A DNA stretch of 64,000 nt, from the NCBI RefSeq assembly GCF_900116015.1, contig NZ_FOYH01000004.1:124001-188000 (forward strand), in the 5' to 3' direction. This document shows, one piece after another, positions 1 to 11,477 of this stretch. Position 1 is the first letter of the stretch. The number at the start of each line of letters is the position of its first letter. The translations under genes and the position numbers were made by a program. A model generated the notes under the pieces. It made no database searches. It was not told where the DNA came from and saw only the letters and a list, made by a program, of their open reading frames with translations. This DNA comes from Enterobacter sp. kpr-6. GTDB taxonomy: Bacteria; Pseudomonadota; Gammaproteobacteria; Enterobacterales; Enterobacteriaceae.

Positions 1-1
1 T

Positions 2-334
2 GGTAGATTTAAACCAAGCCAACTTTGTGTCGGAATACCTGCGGTGAGAGTTAGAAAATCTGGTATTTTTTATGGACTTAATCTGGAAAAGATGCGAGAA
101 GCTCGATTTGAGGTCATGAAGGATGCAAAGGAGTTATTCGAAATTATTCAGCAGTCTGCTTTAGAATTAGAGCAGTTTGGCGATAATGCACCAATGAAAA
201 CTATAGAACGTCAAATTGAAAAATTACGAATGAAGACTCGAGCTGATGCACCATTTAGTCGTGCAGTCCGAGCTCAGCTTACAAAAATTGGCGCGGATGA
301 CTATCTAATTGACCGAAGTTTGGATGCAGCGTGA
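2..334 (+). CDS. Hypothetical protein, 5'-truncated by window edge
   Basis: The reading frame is open from the first bases of the window to the TGA at 332-334. The gene therefore probably begins upstream, and the GTG at 44 need not be its start. The visible ~110 residues are hydrophilic and look helical, with runs rich in Glu, Lys and Arg (for example EKMREARFEVMKDAKELFEI). There is no membrane segment and no motif I recognise. It lies outside the IS256-like end at ~356 and next to defence-gene remnants, so it is probably part of the same island. Function unknown; it may itself be a remnant. Confidence 0.4.
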   Translation, partial: GRFKPSQLCVGIPAVRVRKSGIFYGLNLEKMREARFEVMKDAKELFEIIQQSALELEQFGDNAPMKTIERQIEKLRMKTRADAPFSRAVRAQLTKIGADDYLIDRSLDAA

Positions 335-355
335 CGCTATATTTTGACCATGTAA

Positions 356-445
356 AGAGCCTGTCCTTAATTCTGTGTAATTGCCATCGTATTAAAGGTG
401 ATCGCTCAGGCGGTCACCGAACTCGATAATAAAACGGCATAGCGA
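356..445 (-). mobile_element. Terminal remnant of an IS256-family (Mutator-type) insertion sequence
   Basis: Read on the minus strand, the segment ending near 356 finishes with TTACACAGAATTAAGGACAG followed by GCTC. This has the look of IS256-family terminal inverted repeats (an ACACA..ATT..TGACA-like pattern). Just inside it, one minus-strand frame reads RFIIEFGDRLSDHL and then stop, like the tail of a Mutator-type transposase. Nothing further of a transposase follows, so only one end survives. It sits between an unknown gene and an inverted helicase fragment and may mark a rearrangement breakpoint. The family assignment is from memory of the ends. Confidence 0.4.
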
Positions 446-505
446 CCCTGTTGTAATCATCCCCTACCACCATATGCTTATGAATCACATACATTAAAAT
501 ACTTA

Positions 506-540
506 AAAAAACAAACGCTCCCGACAACGCGCCGGGAGCG
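506..540 (-). terminator. Rho-independent terminator after the minus-strand DUF1998 helicase remnant
   Basis: An 8-bp stem (CGCTCCCG at 516-523 with CGGGAGCG at 533-540, 9-nt loop) lies directly downstream of the stop at 549 on the minus strand. The next minus-strand bases are TTTGTTTTTTT, a U-tract. The original gene end is therefore preserved although its 5' part is lost. Confidence 0.75.
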
Positions 541-548
541 ATAATCTC

Positions 549-1897
549 TTAAGGCTCCATCACTTCAACAACCACGTCTGTTGACCAGTTTTCCTCTCCG
601 TTAATCACCTTTCCTTCCTTACAAGCTTTCGCCATTTTGTGGAGCTGAGAAGTGACATCATCATTGAAGTCAAAGCTGCGCCAGACATATGGGAAGTCGA
701 TACGCCAGTAGCCCATCCCCTGATCAAAGCGGATCTTCAGCACCTGGCCATTGTCAAAGTTCACCATCAATTTACGATGATGTGGAATATCTCGCGGGTA
801 GTCGAACACCGTTATGTCAGCCGCTTTACCCATTGAGGCGGCAAACCACTGGTCAGCAAAATCCTGAAAATCAGCTTCACTCATCCAGTCGTGGGACGGT
901 CGATTGCCTGGGCGATCTTTGTTTTTGAATAAGGTATCAATCACTACTTCCGCATCTTTGGTCATTAAGGTTTTCAGAGGCTTAAGTAAAGTGCTCAGTA
1001 ATGCCAGCGCAACCGGGTTTTGCAGATAGCGATCGGTATAGTGAATATGGGTAATTCGGTTTGTTTTCATCAGGTTTTGTACTTTTTCATGGCCGTCAAA
1101 AAGTACATCCCAGAAGCGTTGGCCAAATTGCGAAAACGGGCCATTCAACTCTTTATGAATTTGAATGTCTTTAACCGGCTCAGTATAGTTCGCTGTGATT
1201 GCTGGCAGTGCGAACTCACGCAGAGCAGCAGGGCGATAGCATTGGCTGCGAACCACCAGCTCGTCATTCTGATGCCAGTGCGGCCCCGGCACCGTGGCTT
1301 GCTGGCTGCGTGATGCTAGCGTTATGACACGATCGGCGAAAGCGATTTGCGCCACAATAGGGAATGATACTTCCTGTTCGGCATGGCACAACCTTACGCC
1401 AATAGCTGCAAACTGCGCCAGTTCGTGCAACACCTCCGGATCGTCAACACCTGCGGGAATGACAATCTCAACCGCGACATTGTCTTTAAGCCGGTAGTTC
1501 TGGATTGCCGCGCGGAACTGCCGGGCATACAAATCCCACTCGTTGAGCGGCCCGTTCATCCACAGCGTAAGTTTATCTGCCCCTTCGTTAATTGCGCGAC
1601 GTACAGCATCTTCGATGGTTCCAGGACAATACTGCGCATCGGGCAGCGAGAACTTCTCCTCGTCTGGCAAACCAATATAGTGGCTGAAATCATCCCCCAG
1701 CCAGGCCAGTGCGGCTTTGCGATCCAGATGGTCATGATCGTGACGCGTCTGCGAATCGAGTAAACAATCGCTACAGGCGGTATCGCAGTGGGTGCACCCT
1801 AGCTGTTTGACCATTCCCTGAAGTATCGCTTCAATATGCAATGGTGCACTGGAAGCAAACCCCGCACCGCCGCTAATGATGTCGTATAGGCTATGAA
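549..1897 (-). pseudogene. C-terminal remnant of a large DUF1998-type helicase (Druantia DruE / DISARM-like family)
   Basis: The minus-strand frame is open from about 1955 to 549, but only from ~1897 does it read like a real protein: [19 protein letters not shown], then C-x2-C-x4-C-x2-C ([14 protein letters not shown]), then [10 protein letters not shown]. This SLYD..GGAGF plus four-Cys block plus LDR..AL..L is the usual ending of DUF1998 helicases. About 390 further residues follow, including [13 protein letters not shown], which resembles an HxK phospholipase-D-like motif. The ATPase lobes are absent. The middle of such a protein is found next door on the opposite strand (1898-2185), so this looks like an inverted fragment. 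The TTG at 1841 is an arbitrary start inside the conserved region. Its own terminator survives at 506-540. Whether the 430-residue piece is expressed is unknown. Confidence 0.6.
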
Positions 1898-2185
1898 GAA
1901 GGTATTGGTAGCTCTGTAGAATTATTCTGTACCAACGGCGATTGCGGTGAGCGAATTACTCGTGACAACACTCGTCAAGTGCTGCAGCCCGCTGGGTTTG
2001 TCACAGATGCTTATGATTCGGTAACGAACAACATTGAAACGATGAAGTTTATCCCGGTAGTTCCAGCATGGGTATTTGTTAAGGCGGAGCGTTTGCCGCT
2101 ACCAAACCCGGAGATGGGCTTTATGGCTTCAGGCGCTAATGGGCATGTATTCCAGCAGAGTATGGGCGAAGGTGGACATGGTTGA
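1898..2185 (+). pseudogene. Internal fragment of a DUF1998-type helicase
   Basis: This frame, open from 1880 to the TGA at 2183-2185, reads [13 protein letters not shown]...QPAGFVTDAYDS...PAWVFVKAERLPLPNPEMGF...SGANGHVFQQSMGEGGHG. DUF1998 helicases have this central block: a Cys pair, a 'P.gF..D..' segment, then 'lpnp.mG....G..g.vf..s.G.gG.Gf', normally followed by a CGR zinc motif. Here the frame stops exactly where the CGR motif should begin. The stop overlaps the ATG of the next gene (2178). The matching C-terminal half is on the other strand at 549-1897. Both ends are broken, so this is a non-functional relic. The assignment rests on remembered motif order. Confidence 0.55.
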
Positions 2186-3149
2186 CGAATTGCCCGGGGC
2201 TCAGGGCTGGCGCGGGATTCGACTTTTTACGCATCAGGGCTGTAGCTTTCATGCCGGTCGTCGTCAGCCCGATAATGAAGAAATGCTGATTGTCATGTTT
2301 CCTCATCCTCTTTCGCTGGGTTCAACGGCGCTACCTTCCTGTAAAGGATTCCGCGTTGAAATGACGGGAACAGAAGAAGGGCTACAGAAAGGTTTGATGA
2401 TCCGTCGTCAGCAAACGGGGAATGCAGAGGTCTTTACGACGATGATTCTGGATATTCTCCATTCTCTCCTGAACGTTTCGGAACCACGTCTGTTTGAAAC
2501 CCTGCTCCGTCGCATTCGTTTATGGCAGGCGTTTATGGAGCGGGATACTCGTCCACTTAGTCACGAAGAAGAAGTGGGGTTAATCGGTGAATTGACATGT
2601 CTGGAACGGTTGATCGAGAGCGGGCTTGCGTTGTCAACGGCAGTTGAAGCATGGGTAGGACCACAGCATGGCCTACAGGATTTTGAACTCGATGAACGAG
2701 TTATTGAGGTAAAAAGCACCACAGCAGAGCAGGGTTTTTGCGTAACCATCCACTCTCTTGAACAACTGGACTGGCAGCGGTCTGGCTCGCTCGTGTTGTG
2801 CGGTTTGCGTTTCAGCGAGCATCCCACCGGAGCGACTCTGAATGACATTATTAACCGTCTTCGGCAGCGGTTTGAGGGGAACTCTCAGGCAACTTGTCTT
2901 TTTGAGGGATCGCTTTGTCACGTCGGATATTTCAGTGAGCATGCTGAATTCTATACGCGTCATTTCTTGCTGACAGAGGCGTTCGCAATTCCCATTGAAG
3001 AGGATTTCCCTTCTCTGACGCATGCCAATGTCCCGTTGCCGGTGGTGAGTGCGTGCTATCAACTCGAACTCCAGACACTTATTCCGCAGGCTCAAAATTT
3101 TAACCATTGCTTGTCAGACTTTGCAGGATTACCGCATGGAACTTATTGA
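2178..3149 (+). CDS. PD-(D/E)XK motif protein, DUF4420 family, probable defence nuclease
   Basis: 323 residues from ATG 2178, which overlaps the stop of the preceding helicase fragment. The body matches the DUF4420 pattern: RRIRLWQAFMERD, then EEVGLIGELTCLERL, W.GP, and a nuclease core DFELDERVIEVKST with Asp and Glu-x-Lys spaced as in PD-(D/E)XK enzymes, then HSLEQLD. These proteins usually sit in phage-defence operons with a DNA methyltransferase, a GHKL ATPase, a Z1 protein and an AIPR protein. Here only AIPR follows, overlapping by 14 nt. The N-terminus begins abruptly at a helicase-fragment junction and may lack some native residues. The longer frame back to 2076 reads through the helicase relic and is not credible. 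DNA cleavage is inferred from the fold. Confidence 0.65.
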   Translation: MVDELPGAQGWRGIRLFTHQGCSFHAGRRQPDNEEMLIVMFPHPLSLGSTALPSCKGFRVEMTGTEEGLQKGLMIRRQQTGNAEVFTTMILDILHSLLNVSEPRLFETLLRRIRLWQAFMERDTRPLSHEEEVGLIGELTCLERLIESGLALSTAVEAWVGPQHGLQDFELDERVIEVKSTTAEQGFCVTIHSLEQLDWQRSGSLVLCGLRFSEHPTGATLNDIINRLRQRFEGNSQATCLFEGSLCHVGYFSEHAEFYTRHFLLTEAFAIPIEEDFPSLTHANVPLPVVSACYQLELQTLIPQAQNFNHCLSDFAGLPHGTY

Positions 3150-4932
3150 TTTTTTACGTCAAACGCAGAATGAGATTCGCAAGGAATATCAGGATCAGAT
3201 GGCTCAGCCTGGCGTTGAGTCACCTTTTCAGGAGCTGATTTTTACTGATATTGTCATGCGTCATATGGCCGATATCGGGATGACATTCGACGATGCCGAG
3301 ACCTGTCACTTTATGGCGAAAGTCAGTGGGCATAATGTGCGTCTCAGCGGTTATGCCTTCTCAGAAGATGGCGATCAGCTGGACCTTTTTGTCAGTATTT
3401 ATCACGGTAGCGATGAGCTTTGTCACGTCCCGGATGCCGAGACAAAAACGATTGCCAGCCACTGCATTCAATTTTTGCAGAAGTGTGTTGACGGTAAATT
3501 ATCATCCACCCTGGATCAGTCTAATGATGCCTGGCAACTGGTAACAACCATCGAACAGTCCTATACAGAACTGGAGCAAATCAGAATTTATGTACTGACC
3601 GATGGTCAGGTAAAAACCCGATGGTATCAGTCCCGTGACGTGGCCGGTAAAACGATTAAATTAGAGGTCATGGACATTGTCCGCCTGTTTAACCACTGGC
3701 AGGAAGGTAAGCCACGCGATGAACTGCAGGTTAATTTTGATGAGATTGCGGGGGGCGCACTCCCTTGTGTCTGGATCCCGGATGAAATGGGTGAGTATGA
3801 TTATGCGCTGACAGTGGTTCCGGGAGAGACGCTACGATTTATCTATGAAAAATATGGCAACCGGATTCTGGAAGCGAACGTTCGCTCATTTCTGAGCCAG
3901 ACGGGGAAAGTCAACAAAGGGATTCGCGACACCTTACGTGAGCAACCTGAGCGTTTTATGGCTTATAACAACGGCATTGTAATTGTTGCCGATCAGGTCA
4001 GGCTTGGCGAAGCGCCGGGAGGTGGCCCAGGTATTGCGTGGATGCAGGGGATGCAGATCGTCAACGGTGGGCAGACGACGGCTTCCATGTTTTTCACCAA
4101 AAAGAAATTCCCGGCAACAAATCTGCGTAACGTGCGTGTGCCTGCAAAAGTCATCGTGCTGAAACAGACGAATAATGCGCAGGAAGAGATGTTGATTGCG
4201 GATATTTCGCGTTTTTCGAATAGCCAGAATAAAGTCAATATTTCCGATCTGTCAGCTAATCGACCTGTGCATGTACAGCTAGAAAAAATGGCAAACACGG
4301 TTTATTGCCCGGATGGATACAGTCGTTGGTTTTACGAGCGAGCGAACGGCAGTTATAAGGTTATGCTTGAACGAGAAGGTAAAACACCAGCGGGAATCAA
4401 ACGGTTAAAAGACGCAATTCCGTCCTCTCGTCGGATAACAAAAACGGATTTCGCAAAATATCATTGTGCCTGGCTCCAGCGTCCGGATTTAGTCAGCCTT
4501 GGTGGACAGAAAAACTTTGCTGCATTAATGACGATGATCGACAAGGATACTGAGCATTATGGGGATGAACTGAGTATTGAGAGTTTTAAAAATTACATCG
4601 CGCAGGCCATTATTTATAAGAAAGCCTATAAGCTAATTAATTCACTTTTTCCCGCATTTAAAGCGAATATCGCCGCCTATACTGTGGCCGCCTATTCACA
4701 CCTTTACGGCGACCAGACGAATCTGTCAGAAATCTGGAATCGGCAGGGCATTGAGGAAACGATGGGTAATCGCCTTGTCAGCTTAGCCCACCGGGTGAAT
4801 AGTCTTCTGACTGAATCCGCGAACGGCAGGATGATTTCGGAATGGGCGAAGAAGCCTGAATGCTGGAACTATGTGCGCAGCAAAATCTATTTTTCCACAC
4901 ATGGAAAAACGGATGGCCTCTCACGTGATTAA
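3136..4932 (+). CDS. AIPR family protein (abortive infection phage resistance)
   Basis: 598 residues from ATG 3136, chosen because GCAGGA lies 7 nt upstream and the start overlaps the end of the DUF4420 gene by 14 nt, suggesting coupled translation. The central region carries the AIPR signature: RFMAYNNGIVIVAD near residues 274-287, then MQIVNGGQTTASMFF about 35 residues on, then ISRFSNSQNKVNISDLS. AIPR proteins are named after a lactococcal abortive-infection factor and are common in defence clusters; their biochemical activity is not well defined. The frame is uninterrupted and full length. In the clusters I know, this gene comes last after a methyltransferase, an ATPase and a Z1 gene. Those are missing here, so the pair is probably an orphaned distal end. 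Confidence 0.7.
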   Translation: MELIDFLRQTQNEIRKEYQDQMAQPGVESPFQELIFTDIVMRHMADIGMTFDDAETCHFMAKVSGHNVRLSGYAFSEDGDQLDLFVSIYHGSDELCHVPDAETKTIASHCIQFLQKCVDGKLSSTLDQSNDAWQLVTTIEQSYTELEQIRIYVLTDGQVKTRWYQSRDVAGKTIKLEVMDIVRLFNHWQEGKPRDELQVNFDEIAGGALPCVWIPDEMGEYDYALTVVPGETLRFIYEKYGNRILEANVRSFLSQTGKVNKGIRDTLREQPERFMAYNNGIVIVADQVRLGEAPGGGPGIAWMQGMQIVNGGQTTASMFFTKKKFPATNLRNVRVPAKVIVLKQTNNAQEEMLIADISRFSNSQNKVNISDLSANRPVHVQLEKMANTVYCPDGYSRWFYERANGSYKVMLEREGKTPAGIKRLKDAIPSSRRITKTDFAKYHCAWLQRPDLVSLGGQKNFAALMTMIDKDTEHYGDELSIESFKNYIAQAIIYKKAYKLINSLFPAFKANIAAYTVAAYSHLYGDQTNLSEIWNRQGIEETMGNRLVSLAHRVNSLLTESANGRMISEWAKKPECWNYVRSKIYFSTHGKTDGLSRD

Positions 4933-5461
4933 ATCGAACGTTGAGTTCAGTATCAAAGCCCTGTGAGCGTGTTGTGTTGCTCGCAGCGGTTGTTCTGTCT
5001 GGATGGGCTACTGGCATCAAAGTGTACTTTTGCCTTTTTCTCTATACAAAAGGCGTTTTTACGTGTTTCTGCTGGTATTTCTGGTTCTGGAATCACAGGT
5101 GGCACAAATTCCGGCTCTATCGCTTTGGCACGTCGATATTGATTAAATTCACCGTCCTGCGCCCTGCCTTTGCGCAGTGATCGTCTGGCCCGGCTACGTG
5201 ATAAGTCAAGTAGTGAGGATCCCGCAGTCGTCACTACCGAGATCGCCACTGCGTAGCCGGGTTTGCGAGAAGCGGCCAATCAGAAAAACTAGCCGCAGCA
5301 GTAGCTGCTCTACCAACATTTTCATACTGTATCTATTTCTTTGTTCTGTATCGTTTGCGATAGCTTTTGTTGCAGGTATGATTTTGCGAACAGCATTCCA
5401 GTACTGAATTTTCTGCATGGGCATGTTTGCACCATTGCTACGATTTCTTCCAGGGATATTC
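4933..5461. other. Intergenic gap between AIPR and hsdM, possible mobile-element debris
   Basis: No gene here is convincing. A minus-strand frame at 4953-5279 (TTG start) contains SRSRARRSLRKGRAQ..EFNQYRRA, which gives a weak memory of small frames seen beside P4-like integrative elements. It has no good ribosome binding site or domain, and I do not call it. The nested inverted repeat at 5189-5261 is annotated separately. The last ~60 bases should hold the hsdM ribosome binding site (AGGGATATTC before ATG 5462). Confidence 0.3.
5189..5261. repeat. Nested inverted repeats upstream of hsd genes
   Basis: An outer perfect 10-bp pair, CCCGGCTACG (5189-5198) and CGTAGCCGGG (5252-5261), encloses an inner 7-bp pair, GTAGTGA and TCACTAC (about 5210-5237). 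The whole could form a two-stage hairpin in DNA or RNA. No T-tract follows on either strand, so it is not an ordinary terminator. Function unknown. Confidence 0.5.
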
Positions 5462-5999
5462 ATGACGAACATTAACTTCTCTCAAACGGCTGCGTTTATT
5501 TGGTCGGTGGCCGATCTGTTGCGCGGCGATTTTAAACAGTCTCAGTACGGACGCGTGATCCTGCCCTTTACGCTGCTGCGCCGCCTTGAGTGCGTGTTGG
5601 CGGAGACCAAAGACGCGGTTGTGGCGAAATACGATGAATTAAAAACCAGCCCGCCAGCCGCTGTACGGTGCGTTTGAATACAAAGGCAAGGTTGTTGAGT
5701 TTGAGCAGGACGGCGAACTGCGCGATAACGAAAATGTGCCGCTGAACCCTGCATTGTCTACCAGCGACCTGATTGAAAATTATTTCAAAGCTGAAGTGCT
5801 GCCGCATGTGAGCGATGCGTGGATAAACGCCGATAAGCGCGATGCGAAAGATGGTGAGGTGGGGATTGTCGGTTATGAAATTCCGTTTAACCGCCATTTC
5901 TATGTCTACCAGCCACCGCGCCCGTTAGAAGAGATTGATGCCGATCTGGATGCGGTCAGCGCCGAGATTATGAAGCTGCTGCAGGAGGTACATTCCTGA
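5462..5999 (+). pseudogene. hsdM: hsdM with large internal deletion and frameshift
   Basis: ATG 5462 starts a typical HsdM N-terminus ([19 protein letters not shown].., [17 protein letters not shown]). After about 60 residues the frame runs out as SPPAAVRCV and stop (5677). From about 5652 a different frame resumes the far C-terminal part of the same family ([15 protein letters not shown]..., [38 protein letters not shown]) to the TGA at 5997-5999. The S-adenosylmethionine-binding and NPPF-type catalytic region is absent, several hundred residues against the family length. The short repeated CCAGCC-like words near 5646-5659 could be the deletion joint. The product cannot methylate. The final TGA overlaps the hsdS ATG. 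Confidence 0.85.
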
Positions 6000-7356
6000 T
6001 GGCTAAGTATAAGGCGTATCCGGAGTATAAGGAGTCTGGGGTTGAGTGGATAGACTCTATACCTTCTTACTGGGAGGTGAAGCCGACGTTTGCTTTATGT
6101 GACGCATCCACTCAGAAAAATATCGATGGTGCTGAGAGCAATGTTCTTTCATTAAGTTACGGAAATATTATCCCACGGGATGTTGAAACGAACTTTGGCC
6201 TTCTTCCTGAGTCGTTTAATACATATCAGGTCATTAGTTGTGGAGATGTGATTTTAAGGCTAACAGACTTGCAAAACGATAAAAATAGTTTGCGGGTTGG
6301 TTTGGCAAAACAGAAAGGGATCATTACTTCTGCATACTTAAAACTGAAAGCCAATAGTGATATAAATCCTAATTTTTTGTATCGACTACTACATTCATAC
6401 GATACTACAAAGGTGTTTTACGGTATGGGGGGTGGTTTGCGGCAATCAATGAAGTTTGAGGACTTCAGAAGATTACCACTACTATTACCCCCATATGAGG
6501 AGCAGATTAAAATATCTGCTTTCCTCGATCACGAAACCGCAAAAATCGATAACCTGATCGAGAAGCAAAAGCAACTGATTGAACTGCTGAAAGAAAAACG
6601 TCAGGCAGTGATTAGCCATGCCGTCACCAAAGGGCTAAACCCTAATGTGCCGATGAAAGATTCTGGTGTTGAATGGTTGGGATATATTCCTAAGCATTGG
6701 GAGCGGTCTCGTATAGGATGGATGTGTAATGTAGGTAATGGTTGTACTCCTGGTAGAGAAAATACGCTGTATTGGCAAGATGGTTCTTATCCATGGCTAA
6801 ATAGCTCGAAAGTTAATGATGAAAGAATATTAACTGCAGAACAATTCGTTACTACCAAAGCTCTGTATGAATGTAGTTTACCTATAGTAAAAAAAGGAAG
6901 TGTTATTATGGCTATTACAGGCGAAGGAAAAACTAGAGGTACATCTGCATTAATGATGATAGATGCAACCATTAACCAGCATGTTGCATATATAACGCCT
7001 AGGGCAAAAAATAAAATTTCGCCTGAATTTATCCATTTGTGGCTACAAAGCAAATATCAGCAAATACGTACTAGTTCTGAGGGATGGGGAAGCACAAAAG
7101 CGGCGATTACATGCTCTGATGTGAAATGCTATCCAATACCTGTGCCTCCACTAAAAGAACAGGCAGAAATAGTAAGGGCCATTGAAGAAAAGAAAACTAT
7201 ATTCACAAACCTTCTATTGAGTTGTGAAAAGGAAATTGAAATTCTCCAGGAACGCCGCACAGCCCTTATCTCCGCCGCCGTCACCGGAAAAATCGACATC
7301 CGCAATTGGGTTGCCCCTGATACGCAGAACGTTGAGGAGCCACAGGAGGCTACTGC

Positions 7357-7360
<4 letters not shown>
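5999..7360 (+). CDS. hsdS: Type I restriction-modification specificity subunit HsdS
   Basis: 453 residues, with ATG 5999 overlapping the hsdM stop. The protein has the two-half layout of HsdS. A target-recognition domain opens with KESGVEWIDSIPSYWE (about residues 11-26). The central conserved helix follows (DHETAKIDNLIEKQKQLIEL, about 178-197). A second recognition domain opens with the matching KDSGVEWLGYIPKHWE (about 219-234), and the distal helix ends with QERRTALISAAVTGKIDI. Both recognition domains are AT-rich beside the flanking conserved stretches, as is normal for exchanged specificity modules. HsdS docks two HsdM subunits and reads a split DNA target. With hsdM destroyed it has no local partner, though it could borrow an HsdM from elsewhere. 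Its stop overlaps the hsdR start (ATGA). Confidence 0.92.
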
Positions 7361-10605
<3,245 letters not shown>

Positions 10606-10999
10606 CTTTAGCGGTCTGGATTGGACGTTTTGATGAGTGTAGAGAGCTGACAATACAGCTTTAAAAAAGGGGCGGCTATTATTGCGCCCCAGATTCAATG
10701 CGTAAAATAAGAAACTATTCACTTACAGCACCTTCAGCAACTTTAACTATTTAACAATGGATAGTCGTAGAGCGTGTCGTCTTTCAAATGCTGTGTTATC
10801 AGCATTCTGAGAAACGATTCGCTGACATTTAGCGCTGACTGGTCAATAATTCATAATGATGCCATAAGCCGTGGTAAATTCCCCATTAATGGTCGAGCAC
10901 GAAAAGCCTTTCTAAAAATAACCTCTTGGCGCATATAGTTACAATAATCAGCAGGGTAGCAAAGCCACCAGTGCTTTGTAACATCTCTCTCCCGCTTCA
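10606..10999. other. Intergenic gap after hsdR
   Basis: Apart from the hairpin at 10661-10690 I see no gene, repeat or clear promoter here. Frames in this stretch are short and without ribosome binding sites. Confidence 0.5.
10661..10690 (-). terminator. Rho-independent terminator oriented leftward
   Basis: GGGGCG (10669-10674) pairs with CGCCCC (10685-10690) around a 10-nt loop. On the minus strand the stem is followed by TTTTTTAAAG. It would stop transcripts coming from the right, such as that of the small gene at 11000-11209, and protect the hsdR 3' end. Confidence 0.55.
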
Positions 11000-11209
11000 T
11001 CAGTCACGCCGGATAAAGCCCTCGTCATATCGTCTGGCTTTAAAGTCCACCCTAATCACATTTTCGCCTGCACTTTCTGTGGATTTCAAACAACTCTCTA
11101 CCTGCATAATCATATTGGCGGCGGTTCCCCAGCCATGCTCATTTTGCGGGTTTACCTGCGCTCTTATTATTACTTCACCCGCTAAAGGTAATTCAGAATA
11201 ATCAATCAT
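11000..11209 (-). CDS. Small hypothetical protein (69 aa)
   Basis: A 69-residue frame with ATG at 11209 and a good ribosome binding site (AAGAGG, 5-6 nt before the start). The product begins MIDYSELPLAGEVIIRAQVN and ends ARRYDEGFIRRD. It is soluble, of mixed composition, with no signal peptide, membrane segment or Cys motif. I do not recognise the family. It stands alone between hsdR and the roxA-type gene and is read in the opposite direction to both. The opposite-strand frame over the same bases is a shadow. The start signal and natural-looking composition favour a real gene. Confidence 0.5.
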   Translation of the reverse strand: MIDYSELPLAGEVIIRAQVNPQNEHGWGTAANMIMQVESCLKSTESAGENVIRVDFKARRYDEGFIRRD

Positions 11210-11477
11210 GCTGGCCTCTTATTATTTTTTATAGATGAGAAGAGAGATGGATTTATTGCTCTGTCAGCGAAGGCGTTATTTAACATCCTGCTTTAACTCT
11301 ATATGGCACAGTCATTCAGACGCTCAGGATAAAGTATGAAAATTCCACCGCTTTTCACCTGAAAGTCAGCGCTACCCCGGCATTAGCTTTTCGCTGACCG
11401 CCTTGACCCATGACAAGGCGGTCAAAGGCGCCCTCTCTTTATAATCGCGCCCGTTAACTTTCTCACGGGTGTGACCT

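Noticed and set aside
4953-5279. Minus-strand 108-codon frame before hsdM
   Set aside because: TTG start without a ribosome binding site, no recognised domain; only a vague resemblance to small frames near P4-like elements.
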